Of a stretch of 52,763 nt of DNA, positions 20,163 through 29,324 are shown one piece after another (position 1 is the first letter of the stretch; each line of letters opens with the position of its first letter). Source of the DNA: Candidatus Termititenax persephonae (GTDB lineage Bacteria > Margulisbacteria > Termititenacia > Termititenacales > Termititenacaceae). Below the pieces are notes generated by a model that was not told where the DNA came from, searched no databases, and saw only the letters and a program-made list of their open reading frames with translations. The DNA is taken from NCBI GenBank assembly GCA_003864475.1, contig BGZO01000005.1, positions 1 through 52,763 on the forward strand, written 5' to 3'. The position numbers and the translations under genes are program-made.

Positions 20163-21257
20163 ATGAGACGCTGGATAGGGCTATTGTTAATTTGTGCCGC
20201 GAGTTTCGCCGCTTTTGAGGTCAATGGCGACGGTGCGCCCGTGGACTTTACCAAAATCGGCTCATCCGCGCGTTTCTGGGGCATGGGCAAGGCAGGCGTG
20301 GCTTTGGCAAACGATTCGGGCGCCTTGCTGCTCAATCCCGCGTCGATGGCGCTGGCGCATTCGTTGGAGCTCAGCGCGATGCACACGCAGACACTGGGCG
20401 TGAGCAATTATACTTTGTTTAACGGTGTTCTGCCTTTCAATAATAAAAATTTGATTTTTGGTTTCTCGTTTATTCATGAGGATGCGGGGACAATATATGA
20501 AACTAACGGTCTGGACGCAAACGGCTATCCGCTCAAAGGTGGCACGATTGACAACAGCAATGTTGTCGCCAGCCTCGGCTTTGGCGGCAAACTGTCCTTG
20601 TTTGGTGGACAACGGAATACCTATCTCGGCCTGCTCCTAAAGAATCATCAACGCCACTTGGGCGAACTGACTGCCGGCGGCACGGCGTTAGACTTGGGCG
20701 TGATTTATCGGCTAGGCCACATTTTTTCGCTGGGACTCAATGTGCGTAATGCTTGGCAGAGCGGTCTGAATTATTCTGTTTCTGAGCGGAGCGGTTTTGA
20801 GCATTATCCGACGGAGTATGTGGCGGGTTTTGCCTTGACGATGCTGGATAATAATCTGATGCTGGCCCTTGACAAGGCGATTAGCGAAACGGACAGCAAA
20901 ACATACTTCGGCTTGGAATATATAATTGCCGAGACGGTCTCCCTGCGTTCTGGTCTGGCGGATAAGGATATGACGCTGGGCTTAGGGTTGCGCCTGGTGG
21001 ATTTGCAGTTTGACGTGGGGTATCGTTATCAAGACGCGCCGCTGGACAATCAGCTTTATTTTTCGATTACTTACGGCAATGCGCGTAGCCTGTTTATGGA
21101 TGTGCCGACGGACTTGGAGATTATTGACGCGCCGCGTGCGGAACCGGAGAAGATTGTCGTTTACCCGCCGCCTGTTGAGCCGCCGCCTCAATCCACGTAT
21201 AATGATAAGCGGACTAACGTTGCTATAGAGAATCGTCCAGAGGAGATTACCTTATGA
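20163..21257 (+). CDS. PorV/PorQ-like outer-membrane beta-barrel protein
   Basis: Signal peptide; VDFTKIGSSARFWGMGKAGVALANDSGALLLNPASMALA is the typical N-terminal PorV/PorQ/UPF0164-like segment; barrel-like alternation afterwards. Confidence 0.65.
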   Translation: MRRWIGLLLICAASFAAFEVNGDGAPVDFTKIGSSARFWGMGKAGVALANDSGALLLNPASMALAHSLELSAMHTQTLGVSNYTLFNGVLPFNNKNLIFGFSFIHEDAGTIYETNGLDANGYPLKGGTIDNSNVVASLGFGGKLSLFGGQRNTYLGLLLKNHQRHLGELTAGGTALDLGVIYRLGHIFSLGLNVRNAWQSGLNYSVSERSGFEHYPTEYVAGFALTMLDNNLMLALDKAISETDSKTYFGLEYIIAETVSLRSGLADKDMTLGLGLRLVDLQFDVGYRYQDAPLDNQLYFSITYGNARSLFMDVPTDLEIIDAPRAEPEKIVVYPPPVEPPPQSTYNDKRTNVAIENRPEEITL

Positions 21258-23509
21258 CGAAAAAGTTAAGGTTTTTGCCGCTCATTCTGTTGCTGACTCT
21301 GGCGCTGACGGCCGAGCAGATTACCTATACGGCCAAGGAAAAAATTTCCCTGCAAGGCAAAGCTAATAGCAATGTATTGATTGAAGTTTATGTTAATGTC
21401 AAAAAGGTAGCGGAAACCAGGACGAATGATAACGGCGAGTGGGTGGCCTACAATATCCCGCTCAACCTCAATACCAAGAATGAACTGTATGCCGTGGCGG
21501 TCAGCAGTGATGGCATGCGCAGCAAGACTTCGACCAAATTGACTATTATCAATGACACGACCATTCCTAAAATTTATAGTGCGGTGCTGGAGCCGCCGCG
21601 TGCTAAGCCAGGCGATACGGTCAAGATTTATGCCAAAGTAGAGGACACAGTTATTACAGCGCGGGCAATCATGCCGGACAATGCCTTGGTGGCCCTGCTC
21701 CCGCCAACCAACAGCAATATCGACGACAATTGGACGGGCGAGTGGAAAGTTCCCGAAAAAATCACGGGCGGGACTTACAAAGTGCTGGTCGGCGCGGCCA
21801 ATCGTGTTGGCACGCAGGCGCAGAATAGTGAAATAGACCTTTTGATTGATGCTAAGGCAAGTGTGCTTGTCCAAGCCCCCTTGGACGGTGCGCGGATTTA
21901 CGATGACACGCTGGTTGTGAGCGGCGTGGCACGCAATAGCGTGCAGGTCGAGGCCGGAGTTGAGCGGCTGGATTTACAGCCTGACGGGTCTTTTTCAGGC
22001 CTTTACCGTATCCCCAAACCGGGGCGCAATCAATTGATTGTAACGGCGCGGGACAGGTCAGGCAGTACTGTTGAGCAGGCCGTCAGTTTTATCAAGCTGA
22101 TTACGTTCCCGGATATTCAAAATCATTGGGCGAGAGCAGAAATAGAATACTTGGCGACGCTGGGCTATATTCAGGCTTATGAGAGCGGGGCTTATGCTCC
22201 CGATAACGGCATTTCGCGTGCTGAACTGGCGACCTTGCTGGTCCGGGCGCGGCAAATGTCCACGGCACAGTATTCCGCCTATACCACCTCTTCATTTCTG
22301 GATGTGCCGAAAGGCTACTGGGCTTTGGGCTATATCGAAGCGGCGGCGAACAGCGGCATTGTCGAGGGTTATCCCAACCGCACGTATAAACCGACCAATC
22401 CTGTAACTAGGGTAGAGGCCGCCGCGCTCTTTATCCGTTTTGCCAATATCCCTCCTGCTGATGGTCGTGCCGCGGCGGATATCGATGTGGGCGATAGGCA
22501 TTGGGGGCGGGGCATAGTCTCGGCGTTCAAGTCCTCAGGCTTGATGCCTGACCAGTGGAAAAGCGAGCAGAGGTTTCAGCCCAATCGGGCGATTACCCGC
22601 GGCGAAGTAGCCGCTATTTTGGCCAGAGTGAAGAGCGTCAATGTGGACATTGAAAATATGCTTGGCCGCCCGACTACGTGGGCCAGCGGCGGCTCGGTCT
22701 TGCCCCAAGCCTTTGTTTCTAACGAAAACACCGCTCTTTCCGAGGCAACGACGGACGGCTCATCGGTTATCATGGCAGTTGTCCTGCCGCGCGATGTTTT
22801 GCCCGGCAATGACGTGATTATTTCGGTGGCTTGTATGCAAAAAATGCGGCAAGTGTCCGTGATTTTACCGGACAAGCGGCATTTGCCCCTGCAGTACAAC
22901 GCGACTTCCGACCTCTGGGAAAATAGCTGGCGTATCCCCAATGATTTAAGTTCGGGATTGTATCAGCTGCCAGTCAGGGCGTTGGCGGATAGTGGTACGA
23001 TATTTGCGGCACAGACTGACCCTTTTGCTGTAACCAACGCCCAGAAAATAAATCAGCCGTATCTGCCGCAGGAAACCCCGCAGACTTTTCCCGAACAGCA
23101 GACGACGGTTTTCAGCGGCGACGGCTATGTGTATCCGCCCGTAGTAGCGGCGGCGGCTCAACCTCGCGCTGACGGTGTGTCTGCCCCGGCTCCGGCGGCG
23201 GGCGGCACCTTGACCAGAGCGGCGGCGGCGGCTATTTTAGCCAAACATGGTTATCTGCGGCAGGCCAAAGTTTCTGCCCCGCCCGCCAAGGATGTCGCCT
23301 TGACGCATCCGCAGGTGCAGGTTATCAAGTCGGCTATTGTTACGGGTCTAATCCCGAATAAAAAACCCGGTTACTTCCTGCCCAACGACCACTTGACTTA
23401 TCCCGAAGCGGCGGCCATCCTGCAAAGAGCCAAAATCAGCGGCAGTGTGCCGCCAGGCCAGGGCAATATCTCTCCCGCTGAGTTTGAAGACTTGGTTACA
23501 CGTCGTTAA
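21254..23509 (+). CDS. S-layer homology (SLH) domain protein with Ig-like repeats
   Basis: FPDIQNHWARAEIEYLATLGYIQAYESGAYAPDNGISRAELATLLVRA, FLDVPKGYWALGYIEAAANSGIVEGYPNRTYKPTNPVTRVEAAALFIRFA, IDVGDRHWGRGIVSAFKSSGLM...RAITRGEVAAILARV. Confidence 0.85.
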   Translation: MTKKLRFLPLILLLTLALTAEQITYTAKEKISLQGKANSNVLIEVYVNVKKVAETRTNDNGEWVAYNIPLNLNTKNELYAVAVSSDGMRSKTSTKLTIINDTTIPKIYSAVLEPPRAKPGDTVKIYAKVEDTVITARAIMPDNALVALLPPTNSNIDDNWTGEWKVPEKITGGTYKVLVGAANRVGTQAQNSEIDLLIDAKASVLVQAPLDGARIYDDTLVVSGVARNSVQVEAGVERLDLQPDGSFSGLYRIPKPGRNQLIVTARDRSGSTVEQAVSFIKLITFPDIQNHWARAEIEYLATLGYIQAYESGAYAPDNGISRAELATLLVRARQMSTAQYSAYTTSSFLDVPKGYWALGYIEAAANSGIVEGYPNRTYKPTNPVTRVEAAALFIRFANIPPADGRAAADIDVGDRHWGRGIVSAFKSSGLMPDQWKSEQRFQPNRAITRGEVAAILARVKSVNVDIENMLGRPTTWASGGSVLPQAFVSNENTALSEATTDGSSVIMAVVLPRDVLPGNDVIISVACMQKMRQVSVILPDKRHLPLQYNATSDLWENSWRIPNDLSSGLYQLPVRALADSGTIFAAQTDPFAVTNAQKINQPYLPQETPQTFPEQQTTVFSGDGYVYPPVVAAAAQPRADGVSAPAPAAGGTLTRAAAAAILAKHGYLRQAKVSAPPAKDVALTHPQVQVIKSAIVTGLIPNKKPGYFLPNDHLTYPEAAAILQRAKISGSVPPGQGNISPAEFEDLVTRR

Positions 23510-23524
23510 GAAGGATATCATCTC

Positions 23525-23878
23525 ATGAAATACCTGCCCAAGCTACTTTTGCCGCTGGTCGTTTTTTTCTCTGGGTTGTCCGCGTTTCCCGGCGGCGAAT
23601 TGGTTTTGTTTCCCTCGCCGGCTACAGACAATATTAATATCTGCTATGAATTGAAATCCGCGCAGAAAGTCAGCCTCTTGATTTACAATCTCAACGGGCA
23701 AATGCTTTTGCGGCGTGATTTTAACAGCAACCAGCCGGGCGGCCATGCCGGATACAATCAAGTCAAGGTCGAATTAAATACGCCCCACGGCAGGACTTTG
23801 GGTAATGGAGTTTACGTCGCTGTTCTGAAGAGTAGAAACAGCGTTCCCGTGCGGGTCAAATTCAGCATATTAAGATGA
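23525..23878 (+). CDS. Small secreted protein consisting of a stand-alone FlgD/T9SS-type-A-like C-terminal domain
   Basis: After the signal peptide: LVLFPSPATDNINICYELKSAQKVSLLIYNLNGQMLLRRDFNSNQPGGHAGYNQVKVELNTPHGRTLGNGVYVAVLKS, parallel to the C-terminus of the giant protein. Confidence 0.65.
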   Translation: MKYLPKLLLPLVVFFSGLSAFPGGELVLFPSPATDNINICYELKSAQKVSLLIYNLNGQMLLRRDFNSNQPGGHAGYNQVKVELNTPHGRTLGNGVYVAVLKSRNSVPVRVKFSILR

Positions 23879-26187
23879 AAAAGATATTAAGCCTTATTCT
23901 CCTGATGTCCCTGAGTTTGTCCGCCGAGGTGGTAACGGAGTTGGACGGTTATTTTTTTTCGCCGCGCACGGTCGCGCTCGGCATGGCTGGGACGGCGGAT
24001 AAAGCGACAGATATTTTTGTCAGCCAATACGGCTTGGCGGGGCTAAAAGATTTTGGTCTGGCGCTTTCCGGCTACCAGTTCTTCACTGACACCGATTATC
24101 TAAACGCGGCGGTCTATTTTCCGCTCGGAAGCGTGGGCATAGGCTTGGGTTATCGTCTGCGTTCTGTGCCGGACGTTTTGGTTACGCTGCCGGATATTAT
24201 CGGGGCGAATGGCCGTCCTGACCCCAGCCGTTTGGCACACCTGACCTATCAACAGAGTACATTTTATCTGGCCTTGGGTATTCCGCTGGGCAGTATGTTT
24301 GACCTCGGGCTGGCTTACAAAAGTTATTCGATAGGCAATGATTATGCTGCCCTGTCCAAATTGTCCGCGCGGGGCAATAATCTCGACGCGGGTTTACTCG
24401 CCAAGCTGGGTAAAGTCTGGTCAGTCAGCCTGCTGGGGCGCAATGTGCTGTCCGGTCAAGGCGTGAATGGCGCACTGGTCTGGGGCAATGACTCGGTTGA
24501 ACGTCCGCTCCAGTCGGTCGTGCTGGGGAACAAGCTGGCTTTGGCGGACGAGAAGGTGTTGTATTTCCTTGACGTGGAGCAGTATGCCGATGATTATTAT
24601 CCGGCGCTTTGGCGGACGGGGGCGGAATTTGTTTTGAGCGATTACTTGACTTTACGCTGGGGATTGCGCCAATACACGGTTTTGACCGGAGAAGAATCAC
24701 AGCGGATTTCTGTGGCAGGCTCTGGCGGTCTGCGCCTGACTCCTAGGCGCGGCTGGCATCTGGATTATGCCTACTATACAGGCGACAATCAGACCTTGGC
24801 GGCCATGCATTATGCTGGCTTAGCGGTGAATCTTGCCGCCGTTAGTCCACCCCAGCCGGAAGAGCCAACCTCGAAAGAAGAAAGGGCGGCAGTCGGCGTG
24901 GATAATGTGAGCGCCTCTCCGTCCCGGCCTGCGGGGGGCTGTTCTTTTCCAGATTGGCAGGAATCCTGCGCCGCAATCCGCGACAAGGATTTGACTTATT
25001 TAGTTTTTACGCCCGAGTGGCGGCAAAATTTTATCAATACCCGGCTGGGGCTGGAGGAGTTCGCGCCCTATGCCGTGCAGACACTGGATTTGGTTTTGCC
25101 GGATGAGTTGAACGAGGCGGTCGAGCCAGTGGATGTTCTTTATTTTTATAATTTGCTGGGCGGTCCGACGGAGGGTGTGTTTACCATAACGCGGTTTGGG
25201 CGTTTTACGCTGGGGCATTTGGCAGAGATACTGGCGCGGGTGGAGGGTTACGGCGCGGCTTTGGACGCGAGTCCCGACCCGCAAGAGCAGGCGGTGGCCG
25301 TCTTGGCGGCGGGCGGACAATACTCCGCCGCGGATTTTGAGCCGCGCGCTGGCGAGATAACCTTGGCCAAGGCGGAGTCTTTGCTGCTGCGGACGACCAG
25401 GGCGCGCCACCGTCTCGCCGAACAGTATGGCGCGGCGCCGCTGGCTTGGCTGGACCGCGCGGAGCAAAATCAAGGCAGGCTCGCCCTGCGATTTTATAAC
25501 ACAGAATGTTTAAGCGGTTATAGCTGGGTTAGCGGCGGGCAAAATTTTGCCGCCTCGCTCAATGCGGAAGGACAGGCCGTGGTATGGATTACGCCGGACA
25601 GCTCTGCCCCGCTGAGGATTACGGCTTATGACAAACTAGCTAAGGCTTGGCATTTTACGGTTAATTGGCGGCGGCGCACGGCGGAAAATGCCGATTCTAT
25701 TGCCCGACCCTTGGCAGGTGCGGAGGCAAGTGTCCGCCAGCCGCCGCCGGACGAGGTGCGTGTGCAGACAGTGATTGCGATTGTCTTGGACAAGGAATAC
25801 GCGGGGCGGCCAAGCCAGACAGACGGCGGGCAGAGCCAGAGCCGCGCTACCACAATTAAACCTGCTCCCCCGCCGCAGCTGAAGCCGCCTGTCCCAGCTA
25901 AAAAAAGGCGTTTGAACAAGGCTTATTATCCGGTGGAGATTAAGTTTTCGCCGGCTCGGCCACGGCCTGGACAGGTTTTATTAATTACCGCCAAATATGA
26001 TTCCGCCAAGATTCGCAAAGTGTCCGCTTTGATTAAGGGTCAGCAGATTCCCCTGCGCCGGGCGGCGGGCGGGGTCTGGCAAAGACAATACAATTTGCCG
26101 CCGGGGCATCAGACTTTGTACATCAAGATTTTTTGCGAGGACGCGCAGGGGAATCTGTCGATGACCGAGAAAGTGCTGACGTACTGA
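23875..26187 (+). CDS. Outer-membrane barrel-like protein with C-terminal periplasmic/Ig-like extension
   Basis: Signal peptide; FFSPRTVALGMAGTADKATDIFVSQYGLAGLKDFGLALSGYQFFTDTDYLNAAVYFPLGSVGIGLGYRLRS; C-terminal VEIKFSPARPRPGQVLLITAKYDSAKIRKVSALIKGQ resembles the Ig-like unit of the SLH protein. Confidence 0.6.
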   Translation: MKKILSLILLMSLSLSAEVVTELDGYFFSPRTVALGMAGTADKATDIFVSQYGLAGLKDFGLALSGYQFFTDTDYLNAAVYFPLGSVGIGLGYRLRSVPDVLVTLPDIIGANGRPDPSRLAHLTYQQSTFYLALGIPLGSMFDLGLAYKSYSIGNDYAALSKLSARGNNLDAGLLAKLGKVWSVSLLGRNVLSGQGVNGALVWGNDSVERPLQSVVLGNKLALADEKVLYFLDVEQYADDYYPALWRTGAEFVLSDYLTLRWGLRQYTVLTGEESQRISVAGSGGLRLTPRRGWHLDYAYYTGDNQTLAAMHYAGLAVNLAAVSPPQPEEPTSKEERAAVGVDNVSASPSRPAGGCSFPDWQESCAAIRDKDLTYLVFTPEWRQNFINTRLGLEEFAPYAVQTLDLVLPDELNEAVEPVDVLYFYNLLGGPTEGVFTITRFGRFTLGHLAEILARVEGYGAALDASPDPQEQAVAVLAAGGQYSAADFEPRAGEITLAKAESLLLRTTRARHRLAEQYGAAPLAWLDRAEQNQGRLALRFYNTECLSGYSWVSGGQNFAASLNAEGQAVVWITPDSSAPLRITAYDKLAKAWHFTVNWRRRTAENADSIARPLAGAEASVRQPPPDEVRVQTVIAIVLDKEYAGRPSQTDGGQSQSRATTIKPAPPPQLKPPVPAKKRRLNKAYYPVEIKFSPARPRPGQVLLITAKYDSAKIRKVSALIKGQQIPLRRAAGGVWQRQYNLPPGHQTLYIKIFCEDAQGNLSMTEKVLTY

Positions 26188-26569
26188 GAATCAGAATCAA
26201 CAGGGCAATTAAGAACGAGACAGGGACAGTCCAAGTGCGCCAGCCAGTCAGGAAGCCCAGACCCAGCGCGACGACATGTCGCTTCTCCCGCAAAGGCGAG
26301 AATGTTTCACTGAGCAGGGCCAGCAGACAGCCGCAGAATAAGACCAACGGACTGTCCAGCCAGAAATTACCGAGCAGGCAGAGCAACCAGCCTTTGCCCA
26401 AGAAGATAAAATCAATCAAGACATTCAGCCAAGCCAGCCAGACCAAGATTGCCCCGGTCTGGGGACGCACCGCCCGTTTGGGAAAAAGCCGGACGGCGTA
26501 ATGCTCAATCGGTAAAAAACAAAGACCGCAACAGGCGGTCAGATAGATAAGCAAATAGAGCATGAACAT
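26123..26569 (-). CDS. Small polytopic membrane protein, possibly a divergent PlsY-like protein
   Basis: Hydrophobic segments; weak PlsY-like spacing (LNVLIDFIFLGKGWL ... LSETFSPLREKRHVVALGLGFLTGW). Overlaps the preceding gene convergently by 65 bp. Confidence 0.45.
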   Translation of the reverse strand: MFMLYLLIYLTACCGLCFLPIEHYAVRLFPKRAVRPQTGAILVWLAWLNVLIDFIFLGKGWLLCLLGNFWLDSPLVLFCGCLLALLSETFSPLREKRHVVALGLGFLTGWRTWTVPVSFLIALLILILSTSALSRSSTDSPARPRKKS

Positions 26570-27280
26570 TTAGACCCTAGCCAATCGATGAGTTTTTCGC
26601 TGGGCGTTGATTTTCTCATAGACAAAATCTGCGGACAATAAAGGGTCAAGCCGCTGGGCTATTTCCAGATTGGCTAGGCGGTGTTCTTGGCGGCGTTCGT
26701 TTTCCTCGGCGGTTTCTTTGTTGTTTTTGATTCTGATTTTTAAGACTTCCGCGTCAGCCAGATTAGTTTCCTTATAAATCTCCGCGGCCTGCAGGGCATC
26801 TTTTTTAGCCAGCAAATCTTGGACAGAGACGAAAGCAATCGGCGGTCTTTCGCCAAAATAATTAACCTTGGCGTGAGGAGAATTGTTCGTGGCGAGCCTA
26901 GGGTCGCTTTGCCGCAAAATATTGACCGCCAAATCGACAATGGTTTCTTCGGGATGCGCTTTTCGGCGTTCCAGCATTTGCGTAAAACTAATGCTCCTGC
27001 CGTCTTGATTGTATTTTTGAATGATGCCGAGGGCATGTCCGACAACTAAATCCATGATAAGGATTACGTCTTTTTCATTCTGGGCATTGTATTTAGCCAC
27101 CGCGTCGGCAATCTCTTTATGAGTATGGCCATTGAGATATTCCGTGGTGGTCAAGCCGCGTTGCTTAGCTTGATTGGCGGCGGTCAAGGCAACCAAATTT
27201 TCCACAATCTCGCGCTGAGACCGGGTGTTGGCGGCTTGATAATCTTGTATATTTACTGCTTGTAAATTACTGAGGGACAT
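26570..27280 (-). CDS. Hypothetical protein (236 aa)
   Basis: Long ORF of coding-like composition; no family recognised. Confidence 0.6.
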   Translation of the reverse strand: MSLSNLQAVNIQDYQAANTRSQREIVENLVALTAANQAKQRGLTTTEYLNGHTHKEIADAVAKYNAQNEKDVILIMDLVVGHALGIIQKYNQDGRSISFTQMLERRKAHPEETIVDLAVNILRQSDPRLATNNSPHAKVNYFGERPPIAFVSVQDLLAKKDALQAAEIYKETNLADAEVLKIRIKNNKETAEENERRQEHRLANLEIAQRLDPLLSADFVYEKINAQRKTHRLARV

Positions 27281-27589
27281 GTTCTAGGTCCTTTCTTCCC
27301 CCCTAAAAGCATATCCTTCTAATCTTATATTTCTATATCGATGGAATTCGGGCAAAACTTGCATGACTTGGTATAAATTTCTGAAAACAGGGTATTATAC
27401 ATATATGTATTTTTGTGGGAAAAATATTGCTTTTGCGAAAGCTGACGGCATGGCTTCTTCGCCCTTTATATTTACTGGGGGGGGGTAACAACTTCCTCTG
27501 AAGCCTACAAAAATATCACGTTAGACCTAAAACCTAATGTTGAGATACACCCAATACAGCAAAGCATCAATGACTATAGCGCACAAAAT

Positions 27590-29275
27590 GTGCTGCCTAA
27601 GTTGCAGGAAACTTTTTGGGGTTCTCCGGGTAAGAAATTCTGGTCGACAACATTTTTAACAACTTTAGTGAGGAATGTTAGCGTCTTGTCAGCAAGTCTT
27701 GAAGTGTCAAGTAGTATTGTAAGTAAAAATGTTTTTGAAATTTCTCCGCTGATTTGGGGAGTGAGTTTAGGCTCGGCCAGTTTGTCTTCTTTATTGAATT
27801 TAGCTGTCTTAACAGATTTTTTTAGTCCTGCCGCAAACAGAAACGATGTCGAAAAAAGCAAACCCTGGCTGGCTCCTGCGGAGTTGCCGCAAATCACTAT
27901 ACAAATCCCCTGTCGTAATGAGCCGCTGGATGTAGTCCAAAATGGTTCGCTAAAAAGCGCGTTGGCACTCAATTACCCCAAAGACAAATTAACTATTCAG
28001 TTAGTGGACAATAGCGAACAAGGAAAATATGAAGAACTGGCCGCTTATTGTGAGGAACAAGGGGTGCATTTTATTCACCGCGAGGGCCGGGACGGCGGCA
28101 AGGCCAGAAATCTAAATATAGGCTTAGGTTTATGGCCTGTGAACGGACAACGCTATGAGCCGCAAAGTGATCTTTATTTTTTAGTGGACGCGGACATCAC
28201 TTTTGAACCGGACACGCTCCAAAAACTTTTACCAGAATTCAAAGCCAATCCCAGACTGCCTTTTGTGGTTTGTGAGGCGGAGTCCAGCGGCGGTAATTTA
28301 TTTACCGATGCCATAGCCGCGACGCATCTGCCTAGGTTGTACCGCAGAACTAATACCGAGAAATACGGTTTTGCCAATTCCACGGGATTTGGCCTGCTCT
28401 ACAATAGACACGCTTGGAGTGAGATACAGGGCTGGCCGGAAGACAGCATTAGCGAGGACTGGGCGGCCAGTATGACAATCCGCGCCCGTTCGGAATACTG
28501 GACGAAAGGCCACAGAGTGAATTATGTGCGGCTTAGCGATCCCGTGCCGGCCAATCTGGAACGCTATAAAATACAGCAGGCGCGCTGGGTGCAGGGTACC
28601 CTAGAAAATATACGCTGGTATTTATGGCCTTTGCTCAAAGCCAAACATATTCCTTGGAATGAAAAGGTTGATGTGTTTTTCAAGGCTTGGGGTTACCCTC
28701 AGCAGGCAATGGCGCAGGTAATAATACCGCTCATTACTGTGAGCAGCGGTATTAGCGTTATCGACAACTATCTTTTGCTCAATAATGCCTCCGCCTGGCT
28801 GCAATCTCTAAGCAGCGTCGTCAGCCTGTTTATCATACCCTTTGTTTTGCTGGCCGGAGTGCCGATTGTGTTTCTTAAAATTAAGCAAGGTTCGGAATCA
28901 GCCGGGCATTATTTTCGGCATTTATTGACCGGGTCGCTGGCTGGCATCAGCGCCGGATTGGCGATAACGCGCGGAGTCGGGAAAGGTTTGTTCGGTGCCA
29001 AGAACGCGCTGTTTAATGTTACGCCTAAAGGGAATGTTCCCCAAGAAAATGCTTTATTAAGAACATTCCAGAAAAACTGGAAAGAAATTGCCTTTGGTTC
29101 GGGGATAGTGTTGTCCAGTATTTTCTTGCTGCCGGGCTATTTAGGACTGGTAAGTTTTTTCGGGCTGGGTTTTATAATTACGCCATTTATGTCTTTGATA
29201 AAATTCAAAAAATCAGAAAAAACGGATTTTCCAAAACAACAAGAAACTCAAGCGGACAAGCCCCACGATATGTAA
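27590..29275 (+). CDS. Processive family-2 glycosyltransferase (cellulose-synthase-like, QxxRW)
   Basis: IQIPCRNEPLDVVQNGSLKSALAL, DGGKARNLNIGL, LVDADITFEPDTL, SEDWAASMTIRARS, IQQARWVQGTLEN, C-terminal TM helices. The true N-terminus probably lies upstream across the G9 tract (see finding). Confidence 0.85.
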   Translation: MLPKLQETFWGSPGKKFWSTTFLTTLVRNVSVLSASLEVSSSIVSKNVFEISPLIWGVSLGSASLSSLLNLAVLTDFFSPAANRNDVEKSKPWLAPAELPQITIQIPCRNEPLDVVQNGSLKSALALNYPKDKLTIQLVDNSEQGKYEELAAYCEEQGVHFIHREGRDGGKARNLNIGLGLWPVNGQRYEPQSDLYFLVDADITFEPDTLQKLLPEFKANPRLPFVVCEAESSGGNLFTDAIAATHLPRLYRRTNTEKYGFANSTGFGLLYNRHAWSEIQGWPEDSISEDWAASMTIRARSEYWTKGHRVNYVRLSDPVPANLERYKIQQARWVQGTLENIRWYLWPLLKAKHIPWNEKVDVFFKAWGYPQQAMAQVIIPLITVSSGISVIDNYLLLNNASAWLQSLSSVVSLFIIPFVLLAGVPIVFLKIKQGSESAGHYFRHLLTGSLAGISAGLAITRGVGKGLFGAKNALFNVTPKGNVPQENALLRTFQKNWKEIAFGSGIVLSSIFLLPGYLGLVSFFGLGFIITPFMSLIKFKKSEKTDFPKQQETQADKPHDM

Positions 29276-29324
29276 GGTATATTTATAAGGGAAAAGGGTA
29301 TATATTTTGTATAGGAAGATAATT

